Positions 11,874-26,300 of a stretch of DNA of 64,000 nucleotides are shown one piece after another. Below the pieces are notes generated by a model that saw nothing but the letters and a program-made list of their open reading frames with translations, ran no database searches and was not told where the DNA came from. The stretch is from Nemopilema nomurai (Eukaryota; Cnidaria; Scyphozoa; Rhizostomeae; Rhizostomatidae), in the NCBI GenBank assembly GCA_003864495.1, contig ML133426.1, forward strand, positions 1,240,001 through 1,304,000, written 5' to 3'. The number at the start of each line of letters is the position of its first letter. Position 1 is the stretch's first letter. The translations under genes and the position numbers were made by a program.

Positions 11874-14800
11874 TCAATACTGTTCTTATATTTATTACAC
11901 TAGGACACAGACAGGGCTGCAGCTACCTTGACGATATTTTCTTCGATCTAACATATTTTGTTAAAGTATATACTGGAGTTGTAAGTTTATAGGCAGATAT
12001 ATTTTGTAGATAATTTGTGTATGATTTATTTTAATAATTGTTAGCACGCGCTATCCACACCACATCGTATTTAATGGAAAGGGACGCCAAATTTTAATTT
12101 TTTAAATTCATCTATTTCATATCCATTCGTTGTTGTACAATACATCGCCTTATTGTAATCAGTTCACATTATCATCACAATTTATGTGCAGCTAATCATT
12201 CTCGAAATTCTTTTACGTTTTGGCTTCCATTTCATAAAGTTAATGATTTGCTAGAAATATGTAGATATTCATTCATTAAAATTTTAAGTTTTCTTTCATT
12301 ATTATCTCGACTACTGTATCATACTGTATTTGGTTTGCTTCAAAGAACAAGTGTGCGTGCTTGACAAACTTGTCGTGAAATTTTTATGACAATCATATTC
12401 ATAGTATTAAGTCAACCTGCTGAACAATAGATTTCAATCAAGTTTGATTAAGCCTAATCAATTTAGATCACATGCCTGGAAAGCAATCGATCACAGCATC
12501 ATTGATCAATCAGTATATGGTACAAGCCGAAGCGGGGCACAATGGAAGAGCTTTTAATTTTTTTTAAGAAATTGTTAGCAAATCTTTAGATGAAGAGATA
12601 CTTTATAATAGCATGCTCTGGTTGATTTAGAAATATTGTTTAGATAGAAAGAAATGCTGGCATCAGAAATTTGGAACACTTGTACTCACGACATGATTCA
12701 TTTTTTGGGCCAATTGTGGATGATTTCGGATTACATTTTAACAAACGTGGAAATAGGTAAGAAAGATATTTTGGATGAATTCTTTCTCCGATTAATGCAT
12801 CCTCGGGCAATTTTGTAATAGATGCTTGAAATGGAAATAATTAGGGTTGAAGAGAACCTAACATGTGTGTTGGCCACGTTTGGACTATTCTACTTACAGT
12901 TTCCAACTTCTGCATGTTCCGAAGAAGAAAGGCCAACCAACTCAGAAATTTGGAGTAAGCGAAAATACGCCTTAAGAACTCAAGCTCAGTGGAAGTGAGT
13001 AGGGTGAGTTCTAGTTTACCTGAAGGTGTGCAGCTGGTGAGAGGTTGCTGCATGCCATGAGGTGTGTGTAAAGTGCTAGGGTATGCGGGGTCGTCCCAAG
13101 CACCTTCCATACATTGATTTACAATGGCCTAAATCGTTTGGAAATGGTCTGGGATGCTCTGTAAGGCTTCGGCAGCACTCCGATTTAATCACAAACAATC
13201 TTTACATTACTACGGAAAGTTGACGCTAATCTATCAATTGCATTCAGAAGGAGAGAGAACAAGTCAGCAAAAGTAGGTAACGATTTTACTTCCTCTACTG
13301 AGGCTTTTTGGCCATATGAAATGATGAAATACATTATTTTTAAAGGGAATAACTCTCCAGCTAATAGACAAGTTATTAAACTAATAGAAGTATAATGTGA
13401 TAATCGAAGATATTTAATTGCTCTTCTAGTGTTAGTTCAATCGCATGAATTTATATGATTATTACTACAAAATCCCGATACATCTGCTGTTTATAGTCTG
13501 TTCAGCATTAAGAAAATTAAGCGAATAGCAATAGAACGCTATAAATCTCAATTCATAGCAGTTCCTCAAAGCACTTGGAATAATGAAAAATGTGCTGGAA
13601 TGAAGACGGACCCCAAGTGACTTTGTTTGTTGAAGAATATCTTCGAAATTCTTACTTTCTTGCTAGGAATGAAGATTGTACATTGTACAAATTTCTGTTG
13701 CCTCTAGGATTTGATGCTCGCAGAACCGACGGATGTGTGTTTCAGAGTCGAATCCGCCCCTATTTACACTTCTACGAGATTGTGTGCGATAGACAGTTAC
13801 CAGACTCCTGACTCAACCCAAGGAGCCTTCAATTGACAATGTTTGTTACAATCGCAATGGTGGTATTCGTAAACATTACCTCAATGCCATGGCAGCCGCC
13901 TATTGTTTAAAGATTGTTTACGCCGCTTTGGCGATGTGTCGCAAATGCGTTGCCGCGTCTGGCACTGGAGCAAACAACTCTTTGTGAATGAACTGGGAAT
14001 TCGCCGCTCGTATTTTTGCGAAGCTGCCTCTGTGATCAGCGATCTTATGCTGGCCTATCCTGTTTGGTGAGAGCATTGTCTTTGTGCTTTCAATCACGAT
14101 CAACCTGCTACATTTGCTACTGGCAGAAATTTGCGCTGGAATTTTTTGGAGTGAGAACAAGTGGAACAATTCTATGACAGTCTCTCTTAGAAGCATGGAA
14201 TGATGACTTTTGTGAGGTATGTTCATCTATTTTTGAAGATTAAACGATTAGCTAACAACTTCAATTTAAGCTCGGGGTAGTTTATAAACAAAAGGATAGC
14301 AGTTGCTGGTTAGATATCTTCCATCTTGCCTCTTCAAGGATCCGCTGCCTTATCAACTTGTATGCAATCCTGAAATTCGTTCCATTTAGTGTGTCTATGC
14401 CAATATGACAATAACCGTGGTTTGCAAAATACACGACCTTGCAGCTGGTTCGGGTAATGTACCGTCAATAAAGATCAAAGATCACGCCGCCCGCGAAACA
14501 CCACCGTGTTTATTTTGTTGAAGGAAGAGCATTTTAGGCATCTTGTAGAGTCGCTTATTCTTGCCTTAAATAAGAAGAAGCAAGTGATAGGAAATGCATT
14601 AAACGAAGAGGTAATGATTTATAAATGAATATTTCTAGATGCAAATACGCAGTATCTCATTCTGTGAACCATGAAACCCTTAATGTTTGAAGATAAAATA
14701 GCTCTGGACAACTTGCCAAACATCGGAATGCCAAAGTCAATGCTCTCTATATTTACTCAGTATAAATTTTAGATCGTGTACTATGAAAAATGTTCAGTGC

Positions 14801-17384
14801 TTAACGATGAAGGTTATAGTAGGCAATGCACTTCTGTTTGCATGAGTACGTCTCTGTTTATTTAAGTCCGGAAAGGCCTTTTCAAGATCAATTGGCCTTG
14901 ATCTTGAATTATTAGTTTAACCGTTATCTAACAAATGAAGCAATGCTCTAAAATTCTAGCAAAGCAAATTTCTTTCACGATTCATGACATTTTAGGCAAC
15001 AGCTAGTGTTGAATCACATGCCTCTCTTGATTTCGGAATTCATACCAACTCTGTTCCACAGGTTATTGATAAGATTCTCGATATGAATCGGGTTTGAACA
15101 CTTGTTTATTGGCTCATATCAGAGCTGTCTTTTCCGTCTACCATTGAATAATGCAAATGAAGGCAAGGCACAAAACTGGACTGAAACCGCGTGAAACAAG
15201 AGTAAGGCAAGGATTTAGTTTTTCATGTAATCAAGCCGAAGTGTTTTAGGCCAACAACCCTGAGACCATCACTGAAACAGACCGACCCTGAATTCATCAC
15301 GCATCACCCTCTCCTTGAATTGATAACAGGGTCGCGGGCGAATTCTGGTTGCAGAATAAGAGGATCTTGGCTGCACACTCAAGGCTGCTCCAAGACACAA
15401 GATGCAATCATCCACGTGCACAGTACTTTCATGGCAGGTCATAATCAATGGGCATGTCTCATTTAATTGGCACTGCTTCCAAAGGAGGCTTGTGGCGAAA
15501 ACATCCAAACAAGCATTTGCATTGCTATCATTTCTAGACACCATTTCGGAATACAAATCATTGCGTAACCAATGTGCCCTGAATTCTGTGATGTCTAGAG
15601 CCATTGCTTTCATGTTGAAGTTGTCAATAACTTCTTTAAATTGTTTCCAATACAGGCACGCAATATTTATTTTTATTTTTGCGATCAAGTGCACTTGTTT
15701 AGAACTAGCGAATAGAAATGAGAAAATGATGAATTGTTGTCGAGGATGGCTTATTTATGAGCTATAAAAGTAAATACATTAGCTACAAGTTTAGAGTTGT
15801 ACAAAATTTACAAAGTCAAGGCGAAAGTATGGCTTGTCCAAATCCGAAACACAACGATGGTTTGGCGGAATATTTTTTAAATACTTTAAAGAATAAACTT
15901 GTTTATGCATTTAAGTAAATTTTAATGGCCTGTCTAGAGGAAAAAGTGAAAAAAGATCTCGTCAAAGTGTCTAATGCTTAAAGCAGAAAAGAAAACTATT
16001 TGTAGTCAAAGATGATGTGCTTCAATCGAGAATTCATTCATAATTACCAAGACACAATTTTGAAATTTTGGAGATTTCTTGAATGGACTTATCACCCCAT
16101 TATCTGGCGTGCCAATAAATAGAACGCTTCTGATATCATTCGAATCTTCCACTCAGAGACTGGTTGCCTTGCCAATGATAAGTAATTAGCAGAGTGAGAT
16201 TTCTTCTGTGATTGCATGATTGAACATGAAGAGTTTGTGCTCATAACCTTCTCATTAGTGCTGAGGTCGCCATTAAAATGTATTTGATCACGCGCCGTGA
16301 TTCAGGATTACACTAATCGAAAAAGAAATCTCTTTTTCCTTGGTCTCATTACCATACCATCACGGGGGTAATGCCTGTTAGCAAATACCAAAGCCATAAT
16401 AATGGCCAGTTCAGATTTTAGGATTATGAAAAGTTGGTAATTTTAAACTGGAGTTTCAGATGCCGTTAACATCAGCTGCAAATTATGCAGTTTGGTTAAT
16501 TTCCGTACATCTACATCTTGTACTTGCATCAACAGATGCTTCCAAGCGTGATCCATGTTTAGTTGCTTTTAAGAAAGTTGAACTCAAAGGGCCCTGTTTT
16601 CGGGCATCTTTCTACTCCTGCTCGTAATCTCTGTGAACGGTTAAAGGTTTCAAGCATCTCAGACATATCATAACCCTTTGAGATGCTCAGTGCCAAGAAA
16701 CTCAAGCTTGTGCTAATCTATTTCTTGACCAGTCGAGTTATAATCGCAGATACAATAAGGTGTCTTTTTTGCTTGCAAAGAGCATGAGAAATATGTTGAT
16801 TAAAAAACTAAAAACATCTAATTAGGAAAGTTATAGGTTGAAAGCGCGTTTAACTTGGAAAAACAAGGCGAGAGAATTCCTTTGTGATCTTCTTTAGTTT
16901 TGCTAGTAAATGCTTCTTGACCGTCTTTTGTATAGTGGAAGAGGTGATACTTTAAGATGGCATATACTTGATGGCATGGTTTATATGTAATGATCTTTAA
17001 CTAATTCGAGTTAAGTTGAATTTAAACTGTAAATAGAATGTGAAGGATTCATACATTTAGTCAATAATAGCTGAGAAAATCACAAAAACACCTTGCAGTT
17101 AATAGTAAAAACACTTGGACCCGTAGCTTTGCACTCCATGTGTTTCGAATTGTTTTACGCCGTAGCTAGTACATTGCTTACAAAAATGATCATAGTTGTT
17201 GTATAGCCACCCCCGGGAAAAGTACACCCTTACTGACCCGTAACATAAGAAACACAACAATAGTACCTGCAGGTAGTTTACATTCGCCAGTCCTTGGGCT
17301 TCTAATAACTGGAGCTCATTGTTTGCAGCAATGTACCATGTCCGGATCTACACACATGTCCCAGTATGTTGGAAAGACAAGTGA
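11874..17384. other. Intergenic region between the PRDM and kinesin genes
   Basis: This region is AT-rich. Open frames at 13590-13811 (plus) and 15269-15694 (minus, overlapped by a plus-strand frame at 15402-15767) match no family I know and show no flanking splice signals that chain them. I see no tRNA or rRNA. The 5' part of the PRDM 3' UTR and the kinesin promoter must lie within it. Confidence 0.5.
12275..12280 (+). promoter_or_regulatory. Possible poly(A) signal (ATTAAA) of the PRDM gene
   Basis: ATTAAA lies about 400 bases after the TGA at 11871-11873. I saw no canonical AATAAA nearer to the stop. In AT-rich DNA this may be chance. Confidence 0.3.
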
Positions 17385-20300
17385 ATGGACTCAGCAACTT
17401 ACTCTAACTGGCACAGTGGATTCTACCAACATATTCTCCTAGACAAGGTAGGACCACGTTTGCCTAGCCACATTTCGAGTTTCCTAAATTTATCCAAGCA
17501 TTTAAATTCGCAGGTCTTTTGCTCGAGACTTTTGATTTGTTCACGCGTGAATATTGAATGTAAAATACTTCAGGGTGGGAGATTTTTTGGTATATCAAGA
17601 AGTAATTAAGTTGTATACCAACCAGAGCTTTTCAGCTTTTTCAACATTTCATTTCTTACTAAAAATATTGATACTGAAAATGGTTACACATGTTTGAAAA
17701 GAAATTTAGAGGAAAGGTCAAATAAATTGTCTTAAGTGTGTAAGCGTAAGATTTTAAAGTAAAGACTTTTTATACATTTTGCGGCAAAAAGAAATGCAAC
17801 TGTACAGTTAATTTAACATGATGCAGTTTGATATCACTATACTTTTTGATATTAAATTTTCATTAAAATTAATTTTCATATAATTATTTCTTTATATGAC
17901 TTGTTTTTATGCAGTCTCATCCCAATACAAATCCCGAAATCAAGCAAAGTAAAATGAAAGGTTTGTGCATGAAAATACTTTTCTCTTCTGGTTGAAACAA
18001 TTTTAAGTCCATTGCTTAGAGTCCATTTCTAAATAGTGCCTCATTGATTTAAATATCTGCACATTGATGATCTAAACATCGCAAATCCAAGCTCGATAAT
18101 CTGCATCCAAATCTAAATTATTCGATCTTTAATCATTCAGATCTCTGTTACTAAGTCAAGATTATTGAAATGTCTTATATCAAAACCTCATCTATTGAAA
18201 GCTCGGCCACTCCATGAGAACTTGAGTGAAATAATCCCTGCAAAAATAACTAATAGACACTTTTTTCTTTAGAGAAACGACCCATTAAAGTGTATATACG
18301 CGTGCGCCCATTCAACGAAGAAGAAAAAGAAAGAAGCGAAGCTAGTGCTTTGGAAATATATAAAGAAGAATCAAGGGTATGTCACTATTCTGTTATTTCC
18401 TGATTAAACCTACTGATGATCTAGAGCTGATTAGAACATGAGATCTTGATATACTCAGTAACACGTTCGTGCTTACAATTGACATCTGAAGGCACTCCTT
18501 TGATACAAGATACTGGTTTTTTTACCCACAGCCATAGGAGTACTTGCTTATGGATAAAGAATGGTTCTTAAGCCTAACCTTTTCTAAAATCATAAAAAAT
18601 TGTTTACCTAAAGAATTATCTAAAGAATTAAAGCTGTTTTTTTCAAAGAAGGTGAGCAGAGATGGCCAGAATTCTTCCTATAAGGAGTTGTATTTTTAGA
18701 TAAAAGTTCTCGATGAAAGACATTCATTGGAGACCAGCTACTTTTTTGACGGGGTGTTTGGCGAAGATGATGATAATAAAAGAGTAAGTTCACTTTTAAT
18801 AAATCAATTATAAAGTCGTAGCTAGATATGTGAAATAAACATCTCGCCATAGAATATCTTTCTATCCTTTAGCTGTCTCTGGTAATTGTTTTAACATCTA
18901 CCAACCAGCATCACTGAGTTTTAAATAAATAAATGCAATTAGAATTTGATTTGGAAACGCCAAATAACTGAATAAACAAGGTTTGAATAACAGTGTTAAA
19001 TGTTTCGAATACTGTACAATAATGCAATATCATCCTCTTCCGAGCCACCACGAAGAGGTCGTGATGCTACGAGAACGCGTTTCCCGAACCTGGTCAATGC
19101 TATCTTTAAACTCCTTCATAGCATGAGATCATTAGTTTTGAATTAGCGCACATTCCTCAAGCCTTTCATTTGCGTGGGTGTATCTGATTCTTTTTGCACG
19201 TGTTAAGCACATTGAATGGCGATGATTGAAATGTTTTCCAATTCTTCTAACGCCGTGAATGCTCGTTGAATTGATATCTCTGGCCTCCCTTGCAGGTATA
19301 CAGCATTACGGCCAAGCCTCTTATTGGCAAACTGCTTAATGGAATCAACTGCGCTCTTTTAACATACGGACAAACTGGCACAGGTTAGCCACCTGGAATA
19401 ACATTTTGAATTTGCTCATAGCTTAATGGGTTTATTACTAACTTCATTTTGTAACGAATATTCACCTTGGAGTTTCTGTCTTTCCATCTCGAGGCTTGTT
19501 CTATCTACAATCCCGGACAAAAATGGTTGAGACTTTTCAAGGAAAGCTTATAGTTTCACTTTTCTTTCAAAAATAAATCCAAACCCCCCCCCCCCAATCC
19601 AATGTTGAATGCATGATTTTGAAGGACAAATGCTAGAACAACAAATCCAACATTGATTCGGGGGAAAGGGGGGGGGATTCGAAGTTTAAGGCGCGACATA
19701 AAGTAGAAAATTGCAGAAATTGCATTTTGTCTCAACAATTTTGTCCGGGATTGTAGTTAGAAACCCCAGTTACTTTGTAGGGTCTCACTTCTATAATCTT
19801 ATTTTTTCGATTGCCTTCTGAGAGTACCTATGTATGCTAACTTCATTTTGTAGCAACCATTACATTCTAATTCAATCTGAGACATTATAGAATTAGACTG
19901 GATGCTTGTAGCAGTAAAGTGCTCACAGAACAAACACATTTCGTTTCAGTCTTTTCAAATTGGGGCTTGTTTCAAAAGCTCAAGGCCTCAGTTAATTGCA
20001 AGCATAAAGACTCCAAGAGTTGTTGCTTTTTTCAACTCCAGGAATTGTTGCCTTATGGGGTATTTTCGTTCGCTTATCGAGAGTTTTCATACACCCAGGA
20101 GCTAGAATATAGGGCTTGAATCAGATATCCAAAACACAAATGCTGGTTCTGAATTTTCTTCCATTTTTTGAGTAAATTTAAAATTTCCCTTTCAAGCTAG
20201 GGTCAGTATTAAACACTCCAGTTATAGCGAATCCAAATTTGAGTTCTCATTTATCTCATAATTTAGAGTCTTGTACTAAGCATATTGTATGAATCTTCTA

Positions 20301-23300
20301 GCTAACGATATTTAAACAGGACTAAGGGTTGAGCCTTCGATGCCAATATAGGGACAGGTGTATGATGTGTTCTTGTATGGAAACTTTACGCAAGTCACAA
20401 AAAATCCAATCTTACTTTATCCGCTTTTATAGGAAAAACACACACAGTTCTGGCAGAAGGAAGTGTGACAAATTACACAATTGACTATCTTTTTGACCGA
20501 ATCAACCAAGATGTTGCTCACATGTATAAGGTGAGAATTGAAATCTGACGCATATCATCACTAAACAATTTTCAAACCATCTTTTGTGGACACGTGGGTG
20601 GACGACCGCGCGAAACAATATTAGAAATAAAAATATCATTGCTTTAGATTTTTTTACATCGGACTACAAATGGGTAGTGGAAAGTTAACAAAAAAGGGAA
20701 ACACTTTAGGCCTTTTTACACTATATTGGTAACTTTTCCTTTTCAGACCTTGTTAAGCAAGTCCCCTTTTGCAAAATGATTTAGGTCGCGTCACTTATAG
20801 CTTACCCAGACCAACATCAAAGCTGAATTGAAAATTTGTGCATATGTTCTGTCGAAATGTAAATAACTCGTTTGCTTTTTGAATAGATCACTTGTTCATT
20901 TGTACAAGTTTACCAAGACAAGGTTTACGATTTGTTGAATCCCGATTGCAAAGATGAGCTGTTTGTTCGCGAGCACCCGAAGAAAGGTAATGTGACCCAT
21001 CTCCTTGACACCTAATTCTATTAATTACATTTCAGATTATGAACAAAATAAGGGTTTTTGATTATATAGTCATTTCGTTTCAAACATCACTTTGTGCACA
21101 ATGAATACGATTTGACAAGAGGTCAAGTGAATAATAAATTAAACATCAAAACAATAGTGGCGCGGAGTGTAATGGATTTTGGCAAAATTTGTCTTCAAGA
21201 TTTTCTCTAAACACCTGTATTTGATTTACACAGAAGCAAATTTTTCTCAAAATGTTCTTGAAATGGTCTTATGTGAAATGGTAATGTAAATGCAAAATTG
21301 CAAAGGAGACAATCACCGAAAATAGCAAAGCCTTTTTTAAGCCGAGTTTATCAGGAAAGATGCAATAAAGAGACTGAAAAAGAAACTACCCATCCGACTT
21401 TTTGTTTTGAACACAAGCTTACGTGATGTATATTCCCGCCATGTCGGCCTCGTTTTCACGACTGAACATAGCAGTGCATTCTTTCCAACATTCTTTGGAC
21501 AATACTTTCCTCTCTGTTCTTCTAATTATCTATATCGAAAACAATTAAACTATTCCTATTATGAAAATTATGAAAATATTCCCATTGTTTCCGTATCTGT
21601 CCCACAGGAATTTACGTGGCAAATTTGAGCCATCACTCCGTAAGAAGCGCTGAGCATGCCTTGGAAATGCTGAACCAGGGCAGAAAGGAACTCATCATCG
21701 CTGAAACGAGAATGGTCCGTCAGTCAAGCAGGTAACAACTTCCTTTCTGGCCTAAATGGCATCAGTTACGAGTTCTTGAGCTGGGCTCTGGCCTAAATAT
21801 AGCAGCAAGCTGCCTTTTGGCACAAACCATCGGATTTCTCTGCTTTATTTAAAGTCCCTCCCTTCCTTGGGGCAATGTTGATTTTCTGACCTTTAGAGCC
21901 TAAAAATTGACTAAGCAAGCCATAATTAATTGCTGGTAACTACAAGAACCAATACTATTACAGCGAAGAAGAGAAAGTTTGTGCCTCTTTTGCTAGAGTT
22001 TTTGCCTCTTTTGCCAGAAGCTGTTTATTCTTAAGTTCCTGACTTCTCTCCCTTAACTAAAGCATTATGATGTTAAAATGTTTTTAAAATCATTACTTTT
22101 ATAAAAGTACCACCAATTCAAGCTGCTAATTCTTCGAGTAACACTTGGGGTAGAAACACAATATCTGACATCAGTCATTTTCAGCCACAAGATGTGTTTC
22201 ATAGTCTTCATAAGTTAATGAAAGATACTAGTGTTTGAAAAGTTTTAAAAGTTGTGCATGTATATATTTTTCAACGTTTATTATTGATGACTCTAGATCG
22301 CACGCCATTTTCCAAGTATGCATTGAAAGACGCCTTGACCCTAGAGGCTGCAAAATGAGATCAGCAAGTAAGCAGCCATTTTGCTTCTTTGACGCTTCAA
22401 GTATTCTGCATTCTAAGAATTCTAACATAACAGTTGATATCAAGTGGTCACGACAAACTTTCATGAAGAAAGAGAGCCATGCAGCACGCAAGCATCTTTG
22501 CCACATCACCACTTAACAAAAAGATCTAAGGCACCATGCAATGGTGGAACTATTTTCAATGTGCTGCAAAGAACATTTAATCAGGTTTATCGTGCCCAGC
22601 TTTCCAGAATATTATAGTCAAATTGCTGATGTATAATGCCTTTCCAAACCGCAAGGAACTTGTGTTGGTAAGAAGGATTTGAATATGGCTGCCTCATAAC
22701 ATTTTCGAACATCAATTTACAATGTTGACACCATCTTTACAATTCAGCAAGCCAAATTAAGACTTTGTAATCGATATATTTTGGAATTATAATGAATTAT
22801 AATGCCACTCAAATCATTCTAAAAGAAACCCATCGTCTATTTCAGGTATTTTCAAAGATGAGGAGCCTTTGAACTCAAGCCAGTCAGACATGAACGCCTC
22901 ATGCGACTATGAGGTACTGTTGAAGATACCAGATTACTAGGAACAGATATCAGACATTTCCAAAACAACATTTGCATATTGACACACTGAATAGTGCTAT
23001 ACAATAGCAAGAAATAGCGGGACCAGTTTTTGTATACTAAAAGTACTTTTTCGTCCGACACTCCTCAGAGTATCCAAACGTCGAAAAATAACCAAAAGCT
23101 GCCACAATAAATAGCCAGTTGCGGATCGAAAACACTAGAGGGTGACAAGAAGAGTAAAAAGTACTTTTAGTATGTAGAAACTGGTTCCGCTATTTCTTGC
23201 TATTGTGAAGTTTTGTACCGCAATGCACTTGTTCAAAATATTGCTGTAATGAAATGCCTTTGTAGTGATGAATGTAACATTTGAACACAATATCAGTCCA

Positions 23301-26300
23301 AGTGCGGCATTTGCGATGAGTCTTTCCAGCAAAGATTCGTGTAATTTTTTAAATAAGAGAGACACATTTCATCACATTCAAGTTGAATGTTCTTCTAATT
23401 CATAAAGGCTGCAAGTTTGAGCTTTTTATACCAGCAAATATTGCAGGAGATAAGTAAGGAACATAATTTTATTGATGTAGATAACTTTTTATTGGCGAGG
23501 ACTGCATTCGGACTAATACATCGAGATTTATGCTTAAACGTGTGAAATGTGTTTGCATCTTAGGATGGTGAAATGTCCGCGATGATGCTAGAGGAAGACA
23601 TCATTCTGAGAGGAAAAATTGACATGTATGTAGAAAGGCGTGCACTTACACAGTTGGGAGATATCTTCCACAACGGAATTCTTTACAATATTGTGTGAAA
23701 AGAAGTCGCTTTTTGCAGTATCTATTTTATATCTCAAAGAACTTTATCCTAATAACAAAGGCAATGAACTTTGTAATGTTTAACCATCACAATGAGTTTT
23801 GTCCAATGAAAGGTTAATATTCTTAATAGCTCTTTGATGATTTTCAATTCAAAATAAAAGAGTGCATAAAATTAACAATAAAATGATAATTTTTGATAAA
23901 ATTCAGCAAAAAGATATTTCAGCAAATTTTAATATTCTAAAGGCAGCATCAATGTCTTCTTAAAAAGCGATGTAAAAACTTGGAAAGAACACAGTGAATT
24001 TTTTTCTTTAGCTGTGACTTGGCTGGTAGTGAAAGACTTGGCAAAACCATGGCCGAAGGAGTTCGGTTGTCAGAAGCAAAGCACATAAACTCCTCCCTTC
24101 TTGAACTTGGGTGAGCTATTTTTGAGTGGTACAGTGACAATAAACAAATCTAAATAATGACAATAAACAATGGAAATGAACAAATCAAATAATTGCAATA
24201 AGCAATGGAAATAAACAAATCAAATAATTCAGTAAGCAATGGAAATAAACAAATCAAATAATTCAGTAAGCAATGAAGATAAATAAATCTTGACGATGTC
24301 AATAAACAGTAAAAGAATGTCTGACTTCAATACATGAGAAACTTCTTTACCAAATCTTTTCTAAAAAGATGTTTCTAAGCCCAGTTGAATAATTGCGAAT
24401 TTAAACCCATGAATTTCTTCTCTATGCTTAGAATCTATGAACAATTTGCAATCTGGTTTCTTCCTGACCTTTTAGAAATGTAATCTATGCCTTGTCAGAG
24501 GGCACCAGGAGGCACATACCGTTCCGCAACTCCACTCTAACCCGGTTGCTGCAGGAATGTCTAGGGCCTCAATGCAGGACAAGCTTTATCGTAAGTAGCA
24601 CAGGCTACCAAGAAATCCTATTGCCTTGGAATTCTCCTTATAAGAACCTGTTCTTTTCGTTTAACGTTTTGCATATATAAAGTTTAGTTGGAATTGGAAT
24701 GTGCCTCAATAGTAATATAACATTGTTCCATCCAAATTAATTTGCTAGATTCTTATTTGATTGGATAATTGTCAGTTAAGGAACAACATAACAAAGCGAA
24801 AATATTGCAAAAAGAATGACCAGTGGAAAGAATTATCGTGAGTTTTTATTATTGTTATGAAGGTGTGCGTGGCACCAACTGCCAGTGAGGCGTATGAAAC
24901 AAGGTGCAGTTTGAATTTTGGCACCAGGGCGAGGAAAATCACAAACAAGGAACGACTTATATTGAACGTTGAGGTAAGAAGATCTTAACGGAATCTTGTG
25001 CAAAGAATAGTGTTTCAAAAACGTAATGTCATAGTTGCTGTTATTCATATTGTACTTAAATAGTTGCAGAAGAGTTAGATTGCTAAAATCATGGAAGCAC
25101 GCTCATATATTGCACAACAAATGATACAATGTATGCATATGATATATTGACATAGTATGACATATACAAATGGCATATTGCACTAGAAATGATAAGCTTG
25201 CGCTTTTGAAGCTACTAGAATTATCAACTAATGCAGTGCTTGAAAACTTCGTCAATCAAACTCAGATTACACTTTGCCAGGTATTCTGCAGCAAAGTATT
25301 CTGGTAATAGATCAAATCCATCCCACCTTATAAAACCTTATGTGGACAACTTAGTCAAGCCTGGTTACAATCTAATACTTTATTGCCTTTCAGGTTGATT
25401 ATAAAATTCTTGCCAAGAGGCTTGCCAGAAGGATCGAGTGCCTTGGTAGGTCACCAAACAGCATCTCTTCGAAGGCAGATACATCCATATAAAAGCTTTT
25501 GATACAAAAATCAACGATTCTTTCTGTCCGAGTGACTTGAGATCTTCGTGTAGCTTCCTGTTGAAGACTGCCGAACTTTTCGTTGTAGTATTGGCAGAAC
25601 TTTTCTTTCTTTTCCAAAAATAAAGCGCGATTTTTTTTCTCAGAAGAGCTGTAATTACAATATTCTTTATAATGCTATGGTACTTAACTTTTGTTTCATT
25701 GCAAATTGTAATTTTTTTTTTTGAACGTAACAATCATCATATGTTATTCAGAACAACAATTGGACCAATCTGGCATTCCTAATTCGATTTTGATGAACAA
25801 GACAGAGACAGATGCACCAATTTCAGTGGAGACTCAGGTAGTTTTAAAACTCATTTTAGACTTATTCCTGGCCTCGCTTCTGCGCTTTGGTTACCATTGT
25901 TCGTGCAAGTAGTTAAAAAAGGGGAGCCTGAAAGCTGTTACCTTTTATGAATGGACAGAGTTTTTCCTTCTGGTTGAATATTCTCTAAGGTGCTGCTTGT
26001 CAGAAATCTTTAATATGCGAAAGACGTCCAAATTTACTCGAAGAAAGTAAAATGTATCCAAAAATCCATGCATGACTCCTCTTGGTGAATAGCTCAGTAA
26101 TATCATAACCACTTTCCGATCACTTCAACTTATTGCCGTACCTTTTTTAGGAGCGCTAATTATTAAAAACTGGCTTATGTTAAACCAATTGCTTAGAGTA
26201 CAAATAAATATGCCTATTTACAAGGGTCTTGATTGACAAAGTTCTTGTTTCAACTTCAGTTTGACATTCCATTTTAGACGGAACTAGCGCTCGCTGAACT

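Larger units (their letters stand above)
18273..24973 (+). other. Kinesin motor domain exons (3-14)
   Basis: Landmarks in order: beta1 IKVYIRVRPFN (exon 3), FFDGVFG (exon 4), the P-loop GQTGTG|KTH split by the intron 19384-20432, FVQVYQDKVYDLL (exon 7), switch I SSR|SHAIF split by the intron 21732-22296, switch II DLAGSER with AEGVRLSEAKHINSSLLELG (exon 12), and IPFRNSTLTRLLQECLG (exon 13). The domain closes with CVAPTASEAYETRCSLNF (exon 14). Departures from the usual consensus: the Asn normally found three residues before SSRSH is Val (RMVRQSSRSH), INKSL is INSSL, and YRDSKLT is FRNSTLT. Confidence 0.88.

Noticed and set aside
15269..15767. Overlapping open frames on both strands (141 and 121 residues)
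   Set aside because: Neither matches a known family or has splice context, and the overlap suggests chance or a decayed repeat.
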